NCBI GenBank assembly: GCA_964428485.1
Contig: CAYRYP010000038.1
Span: 1 to 13,972 of the forward strand
Source of the DNA: CAZPAN01 sp964428485
GTDB lineage: Bacteria > Actinomycetota > Coriobacteriia > Coriobacteriales > CADBOM01
Reading direction: 5' to 3'
Length of the DNA stretch: 13,972 nucleotides
Each line of letters opens with the position of its first letter. Position 1 is the stretch's first letter. A program made the position numbers and the translations under genes. Of this stretch, positions 6,756 to 13,890 are shown piece by piece. The notes under the pieces are model-generated. The model worked only from the letters and a program-made list of their open reading frames with translations. It did no database searches and was not told the DNA's origin.

Positions 6756-8171
6756 CTATCTCCTTCGGGATCCACCCCTTGAAAAAGACGACCTGCGCCT
6801 TCGGCTCCCGTTATAGGCAAGCCTTCTGTTCCCACTGGGGGTCTTTCCCTTCTCGATGCTCCTGTTGGCCTTAGGAACGACCCTGTTCTCCGAATACTCA
6901 AAGCCCTCGAGGTCGTAGACATCGATAAGCTTCTTGGTGAAGTACTCGATCTCGCGGAAGGCGGTGATCTCGTCGATAGCCACGAACGTGTAGGCTACTC
7001 CGCTCTCACCGGCACGCCCCGTTCTGCCGATGCGATGCACGTAATCCTCGGGGTTCAGGGGTGTGTCATAGTTGACGACGTAGTTAACCTCGCTCACATC
7101 GATCCCACGCGCAAGCACGTCTGTCGCGATGAGGATATCGATCTTGCCACGCTTGAAATCGTCGAGTACGCGTTGGCGCTGATTTTGGCTCTTGTCGGAG
7201 TGGATCGACTCCGCCCGAAGCGATGTTTTCTTCAGCCTCTTGGCGCATGCGTCGGCTCGCCTTTTTGTGCGAGTGAACACCAGGATCCTGGTTCCGCCTT
7301 TATTCTCTATTAGTGCCTGGAGAAGCTCGGATTTTTGGGTCTGACTCACCGGCATCACATACTGCTCCACGGTGTCTGCCGTCTGACCCTGATGGGACAC
7401 CTCGACGAACTTAGGATTCTTAAGAAGCGAGGAGGTTGAGTTTATGATGTCCTTGGAGAGCGTAGCCGAAAAGAGCAGAGTCTGCCTCTCCTCCGGAACC
7501 GCCGCGACGATCTTTTTAACGCTGGGCCAGAAACCCATGTCGAGCATCCTGTCGGCCTCGTCCAATACTAAAAACTCCACTTTGCCCAGGTCCACCGCGT
7601 TCTGGTTCATCAGATCGATGAGACGCCCCGGAGTCGCCACGAGGATGTCAATGCCGGCCTTGATTCCCTCGATTTGAGGACCGTATCCCTTACCACCCAC
7701 AACTGTAAGCGTGCGAAGCTTGGTGACACCAGACGTCTGCGTTGCGACGTAATCGATTTGCTGTGCGAGCTCTCTGGTCGGGGTGACGATCAGCGCGAAC
7801 GGACCCTTGCGCCTGGGAAACTTCTTCCTACGGCGCTTCTTCTTGGTCTTGGGCTTGTTCTCCCCCTCTTCCTTTCCTTTAGATTCGAGCTTGGCGGCCT
7901 CAGCGGCGGCCCTCTCCTGCTCTTTTTTCTTCTCCTCTTTACGGAGGTTTTCGTAGTACTCGTCGGCCTGCCTTGCCAATATATCCATGATCGGCAGCAT
8001 GAAAGCCGCGGTCTTTCCTGTGCCGGTTTGTGCGGCGCCCACCACATCGTGGTGCTCGAGTGCCAGTGGAATCGTCTGCTCCTGGATGGGGGTTGGAGTG
8101 GTGTAGCCCATCTCGGCTACCGCCTCCAGAACCCTCTTCGACAGTCCGAGATCAGCAAACGTCTTGCTCAT
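6756..8171 (-). CDS. DEAD-box ATP-dependent RNA helicase (RhlE/CshA group) with a core insertion
   Basis: A 471-residue RNA helicase that unwinds or remodels RNA, usually in ribosome assembly, mRNA decay or cold adaptation. All motifs are present: Q motif (TTPTPIQEQ, 24-32), I AQTGTGKT (47-54), Ia PTRELA (131-136), GG (159-160), Ib TPGR (180-183), II DEAD (204-207), III SAT (235-237), V ATDVLARGIDV (349-359) and VI HRIGRTGRAG (379-388). Between motifs I and Ia, where about 30 residues are normal, there are about 77. The extra part (about 68-123) is a Glu/Lys/Ala-rich helix followed by a very basic stretch (KTKKKRRRKKFPRRKG). The C-terminal tail is also basic and Ser/Gly/Arg-rich (SRRRRSSFSRGGSRRR), likely for RNA binding. 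Start ATG with AGAGGAAG ahead. It is first in the run leading to typA. Stop TAG. Confidence 0.94.
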   Translation of the reverse strand: MSKTFADLGLSKRVLEAVAEMGYTTPTPIQEQTIPLALEHHDVVGAAQTGTGKTAAFMLPIMDILARQADEYYENLRKEEKKKEQERAAAEAAKLESKGKEEGENKPKTKKKRRRKKFPRRKGPFALIVTPTRELAQQIDYVATQTSGVTKLRTLTVVGGKGYGPQIEGIKAGIDILVATPGRLIDLMNQNAVDLGKVEFLVLDEADRMLDMGFWPSVKKIVAAVPEERQTLLFSATLSKDIINSTSSLLKNPKFVEVSHQGQTADTVEQYVMPVSQTQKSELLQALIENKGGTRILVFTRTKRRADACAKRLKKTSLRAESIHSDKSQNQRQRVLDDFKRGKIDILIATDVLARGIDVSEVNYVVNYDTPLNPEDYVHRIGRTGRAGESGVAYTFVAIDEITAFREIEYFTKKLIDVYDLEGFEYSENRVVPKANRSIEKGKTPSGNRRLAYNGSRRRRSSFSRGGSRRR

Positions 8172-8235
8172 TGCGCTTCCTCTTTACATTTATTTCATCG
8201 CCCGTCCAAACTTTCACATGCAGTTGGCGGGACAT

Positions 8236-8270
8236 GCGGCATTTCGTATACAGCTGCGATTTCTTGCCGC
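8236..8270 (-). promoter_or_regulatory. Dyad in the helicase upstream region
   Basis: GCGGCA (8236-8241) and TGCCGC (8265-8270) are inverted copies, 65 bases before the helicase start. A direct repeat ACATGC (8216-8221 and 8232-8237) overlaps it. If it is in the leader it could be a 5' structure of the kind often seen with cold-induced helicases, but no promoter is clear here, so its role is open. Confidence 0.25.
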
Positions 8271-8272
8271 TT

Positions 8273-8314
8273 AAAGAAACAGGCCAGATGTGCTCGCTAC
8301 ATGCATCTGGCCTG
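8273..8314 (-). terminator. Rho-independent terminator after tRNA-Ala
   Basis: CAGGCCAGATG (8280-8290) and CATCTGGCCTG (8304-8314) form a perfect 11-bp stem with a 13-base loop. On the minus strand it is followed by TTTCTTT. It lies 12 bases behind the tRNA-Ala 3' end and separates the tRNA transcript from the helicase gene. Confidence 0.85.
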
Positions 8315-8326
8315 CTTATTGCGAAC

Positions 8327-8402
8327 TGGTGGAGATAAGGGGGCTCGAACCCCTGACCTCAGGCTTGCAAAGCCCGCGCTCTCCCAGCTGAGCTATATCC
8401 CC
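8327..8402 (-). tRNA. tRNA-Ala(TGC)
   Basis: A 76-base tRNA with encoded CCA. The acceptor pairs GGGGATA with TATCTCC, and the discriminator is A. The anticodon stem CGGGC/GCCTG encloses the loop TTTGCAA, giving anticodon TGC, which reads GCN alanine codons. It follows tRNA-Ile as in many actinobacteria downstream of gyrA. Confidence 0.97.
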
Positions 8403-8437
8403 ACTTGGGATTCCGCTCCAATTTTACCCCTAAGAGC

Positions 8438-8458
8438 AAGAAACCCACTCAAGGTGGG
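8438..8458 (-). terminator. Weak hairpin between tRNA-Ile and tRNA-Ala
   Basis: On the minus strand CCCAC and GTGGG (8454-8458/8444-8448) flank a 5-base loop and are followed by TTTCTT. It may partly end the tRNA-Ile transcript or act as a processing signal. A TAAAAT box just downstream could give tRNA-Ala an extra start, but no -35 is clear. Confidence 0.45.
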
Positions 8459-8474
8459 CCGGTTGTGGAGCAGA

Positions 8475-8551
8475 TGGTGGGCCCAACTGGATTCGAACCA
8501 GTGACCTCACGGTTATCAGCCGTGCGCTCTAGCCAACTGAGCTATGGGCCC
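8475..8551 (-). tRNA. tRNA-Ile(GAT)
   Basis: A 77-base tRNA with encoded CCA. The acceptor pairs GGGCCCA with TGGGCCC, and the discriminator is A. The anticodon stem CACGG/CCGTG encloses the loop CTGATAA, giving anticodon GAT, which reads AUC and AUU. First gene of the Ile-Ala pair. Confidence 0.97.
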
Positions 8552-8569
8552 GTGAAAACGCCTAGTTAA

Positions 8570-8596
8570 TTTATACCGTTGGGTTAGAGAGGTCAA
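8570..8596 (-). promoter_or_regulatory. Promoter of the tRNA-Ile/tRNA-Ala unit
   Basis: On the minus strand TTGACC (8591-8596) and TATAAA (8570-8575) are separated by 15 bases, slightly short; reading the -10 as TAAATT would give 17. The implied start is about 10 bases before the tRNA, as expected for a sigma-70-type tRNA promoter. Confidence 0.6.
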
Positions 8597-8636
8597 GAAC
8601 AATCCACCGATGAAACCTACAGACGGCGTTTACGTA

Positions 8637-8660
8637 GCAGAAGGCATCGCTTCTGCCTTT
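8637..8660 (+). other. Hairpin upstream of the DUF151 gene
   Basis: GCAGAAG (8637-8643) and CTTCTGC (8650-8656) form a perfect 7-bp stem with a 6-base loop followed by CTTT on the plus strand. It could stop stray transcription ahead of the DUF151 promoter. The T-run is short, so this is uncertain. Confidence 0.35.
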
Positions 8661-8681
8661 AGATGGTAGCACGGGCTGTTA

Positions 8682-8702
8682 CTTGGTATATATTCTACCA
8701 AG
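8682..8702 (+). promoter_or_regulatory. Dyad over the likely -10 of the DUF151 gene
   Basis: CTTGGTA (8682-8688) and TACCAAG (8696-8702) are a perfect 7-bp inverted repeat around TATATTC. The TATATT at 8689-8694 is a plausible -10, though no good -35 is seen. The site lies just before the ribosome binding site (AAGGAGG, 8705-8711), so it may be a repressor operator or, if transcription starts higher, a leader hairpin. Confidence 0.45.
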
Positions 8703-8719
8703 GGAAGGAGGAATGCATC

Positions 8720-9280
8720 ATGATCCCAGTATCCATAGAGGCGCTTCTGCTTGGCGCTGGACCAGAAAAGTCGGTCGTCGTGCTCCGTCCGTACATGGAA
8801 ACTGGCCCCAACCCGCGTGTCCTTCCAATTTACATCGGTTCCTCTGAGGCCATGGCTATAAGCGTGGCTATAGAAGGAAAGAAGACCGAACGCCCGCAAA
8901 CACACGACCTCATGCTTGACCTTGTCGATGCCCTCGGCGGCAGGCTGGTCAAGGTCGTCATCGACCGGGTGTATGGCATGTCGTTTTATTCCAAACTTGT
9001 CATGGAGCAGGACGGAGACGAGTTCGACATAGATGCTAGGCCGAGCGACGCCATAGCCCTCGCAATCAGAGAAAACGCTCCGATTTTCGTGGAGTCTCCC
9101 GTTTTCGTCGCCACATCCATAAACTTCAACGCGAGGCGAGGCGACAAGCTCGGCGAGAAGGAACTCGAGGCCTTCCACGAGTTCGTGGAGAACCTGAACC
9201 CCTCTGATTTCAGCGTCACCCCGGAGTCAGAAGACACTTCCGAAGCCAAGGGCTCTGAGAGTTCGGAGCAATCCGAGTAG
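8720..9280 (+). CDS. DUF151 / bifunctional nuclease (BFN) family protein
   Basis: A 186-residue protein with the single DUF151 domain at about 1-130. Family hallmarks are visible: LPIYIGSSEAMAISVAIEG (35-53), RPQTHDLMLDL (58-68), DRVYGMSFYSKLVM (82-95), DIDARPSDAIALAIR (103-117) and PIFV (121-124). Plant members cut RNA and DNA; bacterial members, common in actinobacteria and Thermotoga, are structurally known but have no agreed role. A coil with a UVR-like helix (KLGEKELEAFHEFVENLNPSDF, 143-164) and a Ser/Glu-rich acidic tail (165-186) follow. ATG 8720 is chosen because AAGGAGG lies 8 bases ahead; the frame extends to 8663 but without a better site. It is read against gyrA and the two end 15 bases apart. 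Tandem stops TAG TAA. Confidence 0.92.
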   Translation: MIPVSIEALLLGAGPEKSVVVLRPYMETGPNPRVLPIYIGSSEAMAISVAIEGKKTERPQTHDLMLDLVDALGGRLVKVVIDRVYGMSFYSKLVMEQDGDEFDIDARPSDAIALAIRENAPIFVESPVFVATSINFNARRGDKLGEKELEAFHEFVENLNPSDFSVTPESEDTSEAKGSESSEQSE

Positions 9281-9302
9281 TAATCCTACCCGAACCTACT
9301 CG
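9274..9302. repeat. Inverted repeat formed by the DUF151 and gyrA gene ends
   Basis: CGAGTAG (9274-9280) and CTACTCG (9296-9302) are perfect inverted copies 15 bases apart, made of the final Glu-TAG of each convergent gene. No T-run follows, so termination by this stem is doubtful. Confidence 0.45.
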
Positions 9303-11821
9303 CTCTCTTCTATGTTCAGCGAGAGTTGCGCGGGGTCATCCTTCTTGTTGGCGCCCCTGTTTCCGTCCTTGACGTCATCGTCGCTGTGGCGCGCAATCGC
9401 GGTGACCTTGTCGTTTTCGTCGACGTCCATGATTTTCACGCCCTGAGTAACTCTTCCGAGGCTGGATATACCTTTAGCCTTCACACGTATGACGATGCCG
9501 CCCTCGGTGGAGAGAATTATCTCCTCGTTTTCCGAGATGACCTTCATACAGGCAAGGCTGCCCTTCTTGTCAGTGAGGGTTATGGTGTTAACACCCTGCC
9601 CACCTCTATGCTGCTCTGGGTACTCACTCACAGGGGTACGCTTGCCGTATCCCTTTTCGGTTATGACTAGAAGGTCCATGTTGGGATTGGCGATTTCCAT
9701 TCCGAGGAGCCTGCTGTCTCCCTTGAGAGTCATTCCCTTGACGCCCGTGGTGTCGCGTCCCATGGAGCGAGCCTCCGACTCGTCCCACATGATCGCCTTG
9801 CCAGCGGAGGAGACCATCATGACCTTCTCCCCCGCCTTAACCTTACGAACAGCTATAAGCTCGTCATCGTCCTTGAGTTTGATGGCGATTAGACCATCTC
9901 TCCTGGAGCGATCATAGCTGTCCATCGTGGTCTTTTTGACCAACCCGTTCTTGGTGGCAAAGATCAGACATTGGTCGGCGGCGAAGGTTTTGGTGGAAAT
10001 GACAGCGGCGATCTTCTCGTCCTTGTCAAACGGGAGTAAGTTCACTATAGCGTGGCCGCGGGCCTGTCTCGACCCAATCGGCAGCTCGTGCACTTTGAGT
10101 CTGTACACCTTGCCATAGTTGGTGAAGAAGAGCACGTAGTCGTGCGTGGAGGCTATAAAGAGAGTCTCCACGTAGTCATTTTCCTTTAGGTTCATGCCGT
10201 GGAGTCCCTTGCCACCGCGCTTTTGCTGCTTATAGGTGGCAACCGGGAGTCTCTTGACATAACCGGTATGGGTGATCGTAACCACCATGTCCTCTTCGGC
10301 GATAAGATCTTCGACTTCGAGGGTAGAAGCGCTAGAGGAGGAAATCTCAGTGAGCCGGGGAGTACCGAACTTGTTTTTGATCTCCGTCATCTCGTCGATG
10401 ATGATCTTACGAACCAACGAGTCGTCGGAGAGAACCTGCTTGTAGTAGGCGATCTTGTCACGGAGCTCATTAAGCTCGCTTATCAGGTTTTCGCGCTCGA
10501 GGCCGGTTAGCTTCTTGAGCCTCATCTCTAGGATGTCGCGCGCCTGTATCTCAGAGAGGGAGAACCTGTCCATTAGAGATTGCCTGGCGATCTCGTCGGT
10601 CCTCGATCCCCTGATTATCTCGATGACTTCGTCGATGTTGTCGAGTGCGATCACGCGCCCCTCAAGAATGTGCTCGCGCTCCTCAGCTTTTTTCAGATCG
10701 AACCTAGTACGTCTAATTATCACATCGCGCTGGAAATCACAGTAGTTCTTAAGGATCTCGCGCAGCGGCAGCAGCTTAGGCACCCCGTCGACGAGTGCGA
10801 TCATGTTGATACCAAAGCTGGTTTGAAGTTGGGTGTGCTTGTAGAGCTTGTTGAGGACCACATCCGGGATGCTCCCCTGTTTAAGCTCGATCACAATACG
10901 CATTCCGCTGCGGTCGGACTCATCTCTCAAGTCAGAGATCTCGGTGATCTTCTTCTCATGGACGAGATCAGCGATTTTCTGAATCATCTTGGCTTTATTG
11001 ACCATGTAGGGGATCTCGGTAATGACGATCCGCTCGCGCCCGGTGGATGTATGTTCCTGAACCGCGCGGGACCTAATGGTGATGGATCCCTTACCGGTCT
11101 CGTAGGCCTCTTTGATCCCGTTGCTTCCCATGATGATCGCTTTCGTCGGGAAGTCTGGGCCTGGTATGACCTTCATGAGCTCTTCTACTGTTACATCTGG
11201 GTTCTGGAGGTAGAGGATAGTCGCGTCGATAGCTTCTCCCAGGTTATGGGTGGGGATGTTGGTTGCCATTCCAACCGCGATTCCAGAGGACCCATTCACA
11301 AGTAGGTTCGGGAACCTTGAGGGAAGGACCGCAGGCTCGGTTAGGGATTCGTCGTAGTTAGGTTGAAAGTTGACGGTGTCCTTCTCGATGTCACGGATCA
11401 ATTCCATGGCTGCCTTTTGCAGCCTGGCCTCCGTATATCTCATCGCCGCGGCGGAATCTCCGTCGACCGAGCCGAAGTTGCCATGTCCATCAACCAAGGG
11501 AACCCTCATCGAGAAGTCCTGGGCAAGACGCACCATCGTGTCATAGACGGCTGCATCTCCGTGAGGGTGGTATTTGCCTATAACCTCTCCAACTGTCCAG
11601 GCCGACTTCTTATGCGGCCTGTCTGGACGAATTCCAGACTCGTACATCGCGTAGAGGATCCTGCGGTGGACCGGCTTGAGACCGTCGCGCACATCTGGCA
11701 GAGCCCTGGACACGATGACGCTCATCGCGTAGTCGAGAAAGTCCGTGCGTAACTCGCTGGCAAGATCGTCGGTGATCAGTTTACTTCCACTCAGATCCAT
11801 TTCCTGTGTGTTGTCTGCCAC
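9296..11821 (-). CDS. gyrA: DNA gyrase subunit A
   Basis: An 841-residue protein of normal length. With GyrB it introduces negative supercoils using ATP. The catalytic Tyr is Y129 (AAMRYTEARL), with HRRILYAMYE (52-61) and the quinolone-pocket segment KYHPHGDAAVYDT (83-95). The GyrA box QKRGGKG (533-539) in the C-terminal DNA-wrapping pinwheel marks it as gyrase rather than topoisomerase IV. The tail is acidic (ends LNIEESE). The start is GTG 11821 with GAGGGGAA 8 bases ahead; an ATG overlapping that site reads into a stop after two codons, and internal Met8 lacks usable spacing. It lies 50 bases behind gyrB and is surely co-transcribed. Residues 90 and 91 are both Ala where Escherichia coli has Ser83-Ala84. 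Stop TAG. Confidence 0.98.
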   Translation of the reverse strand: MADNTQEMDLSGSKLITDDLASELRTDFLDYAMSVIVSRALPDVRDGLKPVHRRILYAMYESGIRPDRPHKKSAWTVGEVIGKYHPHGDAAVYDTMVRLAQDFSMRVPLVDGHGNFGSVDGDSAAAMRYTEARLQKAAMELIRDIEKDTVNFQPNYDESLTEPAVLPSRFPNLLVNGSSGIAVGMATNIPTHNLGEAIDATILYLQNPDVTVEELMKVIPGPDFPTKAIIMGSNGIKEAYETGKGSITIRSRAVQEHTSTGRERIVITEIPYMVNKAKMIQKIADLVHEKKITEISDLRDESDRSGMRIVIELKQGSIPDVVLNKLYKHTQLQTSFGINMIALVDGVPKLLPLREILKNYCDFQRDVIIRRTRFDLKKAEEREHILEGRVIALDNIDEVIEIIRGSRTDEIARQSLMDRFSLSEIQARDILEMRLKKLTGLERENLISELNELRDKIAYYKQVLSDDSLVRKIIIDEMTEIKNKFGTPRLTEISSSSASTLEVEDLIAEEDMVVTITHTGYVKRLPVATYKQQKRGGKGLHGMNLKENDYVETLFIASTHDYVLFFTNYGKVYRLKVHELPIGSRQARGHAIVNLLPFDKDEKIAAVISTKTFAADQCLIFATKNGLVKKTTMDSYDRSRRDGLIAIKLKDDDELIAVRKVKAGEKVMMVSSAGKAIMWDESEARSMGRDTTGVKGMTLKGDSRLLGMEIANPNMDLLVITEKGYGKRTPVSEYPEQHRGGQGVNTITLTDKKGSLACMKVISENEEIILSTEGGIVIRVKAKGISSLGRVTQGVKIMDVDENDKVTAIARHSDDDVKDGNRGANKKDDPAQLSLNIEESE

Positions 11822-11871
11822 TTATTCCATTCCCCTCTTTAAGGTTTTAGAATCTGCTTCGTAAAAACCGA

Positions 11872-13812
11872 TTAGATGTCGAGGTTCTTCACGTTCTTCG
11901 CGTACTTCTGGATGAATTCCCTACGCGGCTCGACCTGACTTCCCATCAGATCGGAGATAGCACGCTGTGCGGCGACCCCATCCTCGATCGTCATTTGGAG
12001 AAGAGTCCTGTTCTCGGGATCCATCGTCGTCTCCCACAGCTGCTCGGGGTCCATCTCTCCGAGGCCTTTGTAGCGCTGCACGGTGTACTTAGTTCCCTCA
12101 GGGAGCTTAGCCACCTCTTTTTTGAGATCCTCGTCGTTATATATATATTTGTGTTTCTTTCCCACAGCTATTCGATACAGCGGCGGTTGAGCGATGTAGA
12201 CGTAGCCGTTGTGGATCAGATCTTCCATATGGTTATAGAAGAAGGTTAGAAGCAGACATCTGATATGAGCGCCGTCGACGTCTGCATCGGTCATGATGAT
12301 GATCTTGTGGTAGCGAGCCTTTTCGATATCAAACTCATCGTCGCCGACCCCAGTCCCAATCGCGGTGATCAGAGAGCTGATCGTGTCGGAGGAAAGGGCT
12401 CTGTGAAGCCCTGCCTTCTCAACGTTGAGAATCTTTCCTCGAAGCGGAAGAATAGCCTGGAAAGACCTTTCCCTAGCCTGCTTTGCGGATCCACCTGCGG
12501 AGTCTCCCTCCACAATATAGAGTTCTGTAAGCGATGCATCCCTGATGGAGCAGTCGGCGAGTTTTCCAGGAAGAGTTGAACTCTCTAGAAGACTTTTCCT
12601 CCTGGTGAGATCACGCGCCTTTCTAGCGGCGGTTCTAGCCTTCGCGGCCTGTGTGGCTTTTTTAATAATCTCTTTAGCCGGGTTGGGATGTTCCTCTAAA
12701 AACTCAGATAAACCGGCATTAAGCGTGGATTGAACGAAGGTTCTCATCTCTGTGTTGCCGAGTTTGGTTTTAGTCTGGCCCTCAAACTGCGGCTCGCGGA
12801 GCTTGACGGATATAACGCAAGTCAACCCTTCGCGGACATCATCTCCAGTAAGACTGTCCTCCTTGCTTTTTATTAGATTTTGACTGAGCGCATAGTTATT
12901 AATCGTTCTAGTAAGGGAATTTTTAAATCCCTCGACGTGTGTACCGCCCTCGGTAGTGTGGATGTTGTTGGCAAACGCCATTATGGTGCCGGTGAAAGAG
13001 GTGTTCCACTGCATGGCGATCTCCACCTCACAGCTCTCCTCTTTCTTCTCAATGTAGATCGGCCTACTGAGTCCAGGAAGTATATCTTTGCCTTCGTTGA
13101 GATACTTAACATAATCGATGATGCCACCGGTGTAGTGAAACTCTAGCTTCTCAGGCTCTTGTCCCTCCCCTACTCTTAGATCGGTAAAAGTTATCTTCAC
13201 GTTTTTGTTAAGGAAGGCAATCTCCCTTAGACGGGTGGTAAGGGTCTCGGCATCAAAAACTGTAGTCTCAGTAAAGATCTCAGGATCGGGCCAAAATCTG
13301 ATCTTGGTACCTGTTTTAGTACTTTTACCTACTTTTGTTAAATTCTCTACGGTTTTACCACGTTCGAAAACCATCTTCCATTGAGCGTCTTCTCTAAAAA
13401 CTGTGGCCTCCACCCTTGTTGATAGGGCGTTTACAACAGAGATACCGACTCCATGGAGACCTCCGGAAATTTTGTAACCATCGCCACCGAATTTTCCGCC
13501 GGCATGTAAAACAGTGAATACCACTTCAAGAGTGGATTTTTTTGTCTTGGCATTCTTTCCAACTGGAATTCCACGTCCGTTGTCTATAACCTCAACGGAG
13601 TTATCTGGATGGATAATAACGTCGATCTTAGAACAAAACCCTGCAAGAGCTTCATCAACCGAATTATCTACAACCTCGTAGACAAGGTGGTGCAGACCTC
13701 TTGGACCAGTTGATCCGATATACATGCCGGGTCTTTTTCTAACCGCCTCAAGACCCTCGAGAATTTGAATATCACTCTCGTCATAGCTGTGCTCGGATTT
13801 TTTCCTAGCCAT
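11872..13812 (-). CDS. gyrB: DNA gyrase subunit B
   Basis: A 646-residue protein without the large insertion of enterobacterial GyrB, as in most Gram-positive bacteria. It supplies the ATPase and TOPRIM parts of gyrase. GHKL ATPase: VVDNSVDEA with Asn50 (Mg) and Glu46 (catalytic), DNGRGIP (77-83), GGLHGVGISVVNAL (117-130), the conserved Arg140 next to the aminocoumarin site, and QTKTKLGN (346-353) with the transducer lysine. TOPRIM: VEGDSAGG (434-441) and DADVDG (509-514). QRYKGLGEM (579-587) belongs to the C-terminal part. AAGGAGA lies 5-6 bases before the ATG. The 5' half is clearly richer in A and T (about 44% GC over 13081-13800) than the rest of the window. It is followed by gyrA on the same strand. 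Stop TAA. Confidence 0.98.
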   Translation of the reverse strand: MARKKSEHSYDESDIQILEGLEAVRKRPGMYIGSTGPRGLHHLVYEVVDNSVDEALAGFCSKIDVIIHPDNSVEVIDNGRGIPVGKNAKTKKSTLEVVFTVLHAGGKFGGDGYKISGGLHGVGISVVNALSTRVEATVFREDAQWKMVFERGKTVENLTKVGKSTKTGTKIRFWPDPEIFTETTVFDAETLTTRLREIAFLNKNVKITFTDLRVGEGQEPEKLEFHYTGGIIDYVKYLNEGKDILPGLSRPIYIEKKEESCEVEIAMQWNTSFTGTIMAFANNIHTTEGGTHVEGFKNSLTRTINNYALSQNLIKSKEDSLTGDDVREGLTCVISVKLREPQFEGQTKTKLGNTEMRTFVQSTLNAGLSEFLEEHPNPAKEIIKKATQAAKARTAARKARDLTRRKSLLESSTLPGKLADCSIRDASLTELYIVEGDSAGGSAKQARERSFQAILPLRGKILNVEKAGLHRALSSDTISSLITAIGTGVGDDEFDIEKARYHKIIIMTDADVDGAHIRCLLLTFFYNHMEDLIHNGYVYIAQPPLYRIAVGKKHKYIYNDEDLKKEVAKLPEGTKYTVQRYKGLGEMDPEQLWETTMDPENRTLLQMTIEDGVAAQRAISDLMGSQVEPRREFIQKYAKNVKNLDI

Positions 13813-13821
13813 TAAATCTCC

Positions 13822-13890
13822 TTAGTGAGAAAACATAAGTAAAGGCCCTTCCAGCTGTTTTAAAAATTGTGTTTGGAAAGGCTTTGACAT
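13822..13890 (-). CDS. Possible 22-codon leader ORF upstream of gyrB
   Basis: An ATG at 13890 opens a 22-residue frame beginning MSKPFQTQFL and ending with TAA whose last bases form the start of the gyrB ribosome binding site (TAAGGAG). That arrangement would allow translational coupling. The ATG has only a weak upstream GGTAAGA, and a frame this short arises easily by chance. Confidence 0.22.
   Translation of the reverse strand: MSKPFQTQFLKQLEGPLLMFSH
13841..13885 (-). promoter_or_regulatory. Imperfect hairpin in the gyrB leader
   Basis: The minus-strand transcript can pair AAAGCCUUUCCA (13885-13874) with UGGAAGGGCCUUU (13853-13841): 12 pairs with one G-U and one bulge, and a 20-base AT-rich loop. 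No T-run follows directly. It lies just upstream of the gyrB ribosome binding site and may affect its expression. Confidence 0.35.

Noticed and set aside
10580..11305. Plus-strand open frame inside gyrA
   Set aside because: Antisense to a highly conserved gene with intact motifs; no independent support.
12138..12148. TA dinucleotide run inside gyrB
   Set aside because: It simply encodes a Lys-Tyr-Ile-Tyr-Asn stretch; phase variation of an essential gene is implausible.
13537..13543. Run of seven A (coding strand) in gyrB as a slippage site
   Set aside because: It encodes conserved lysines, and no useful product would arise from the alternative frames.
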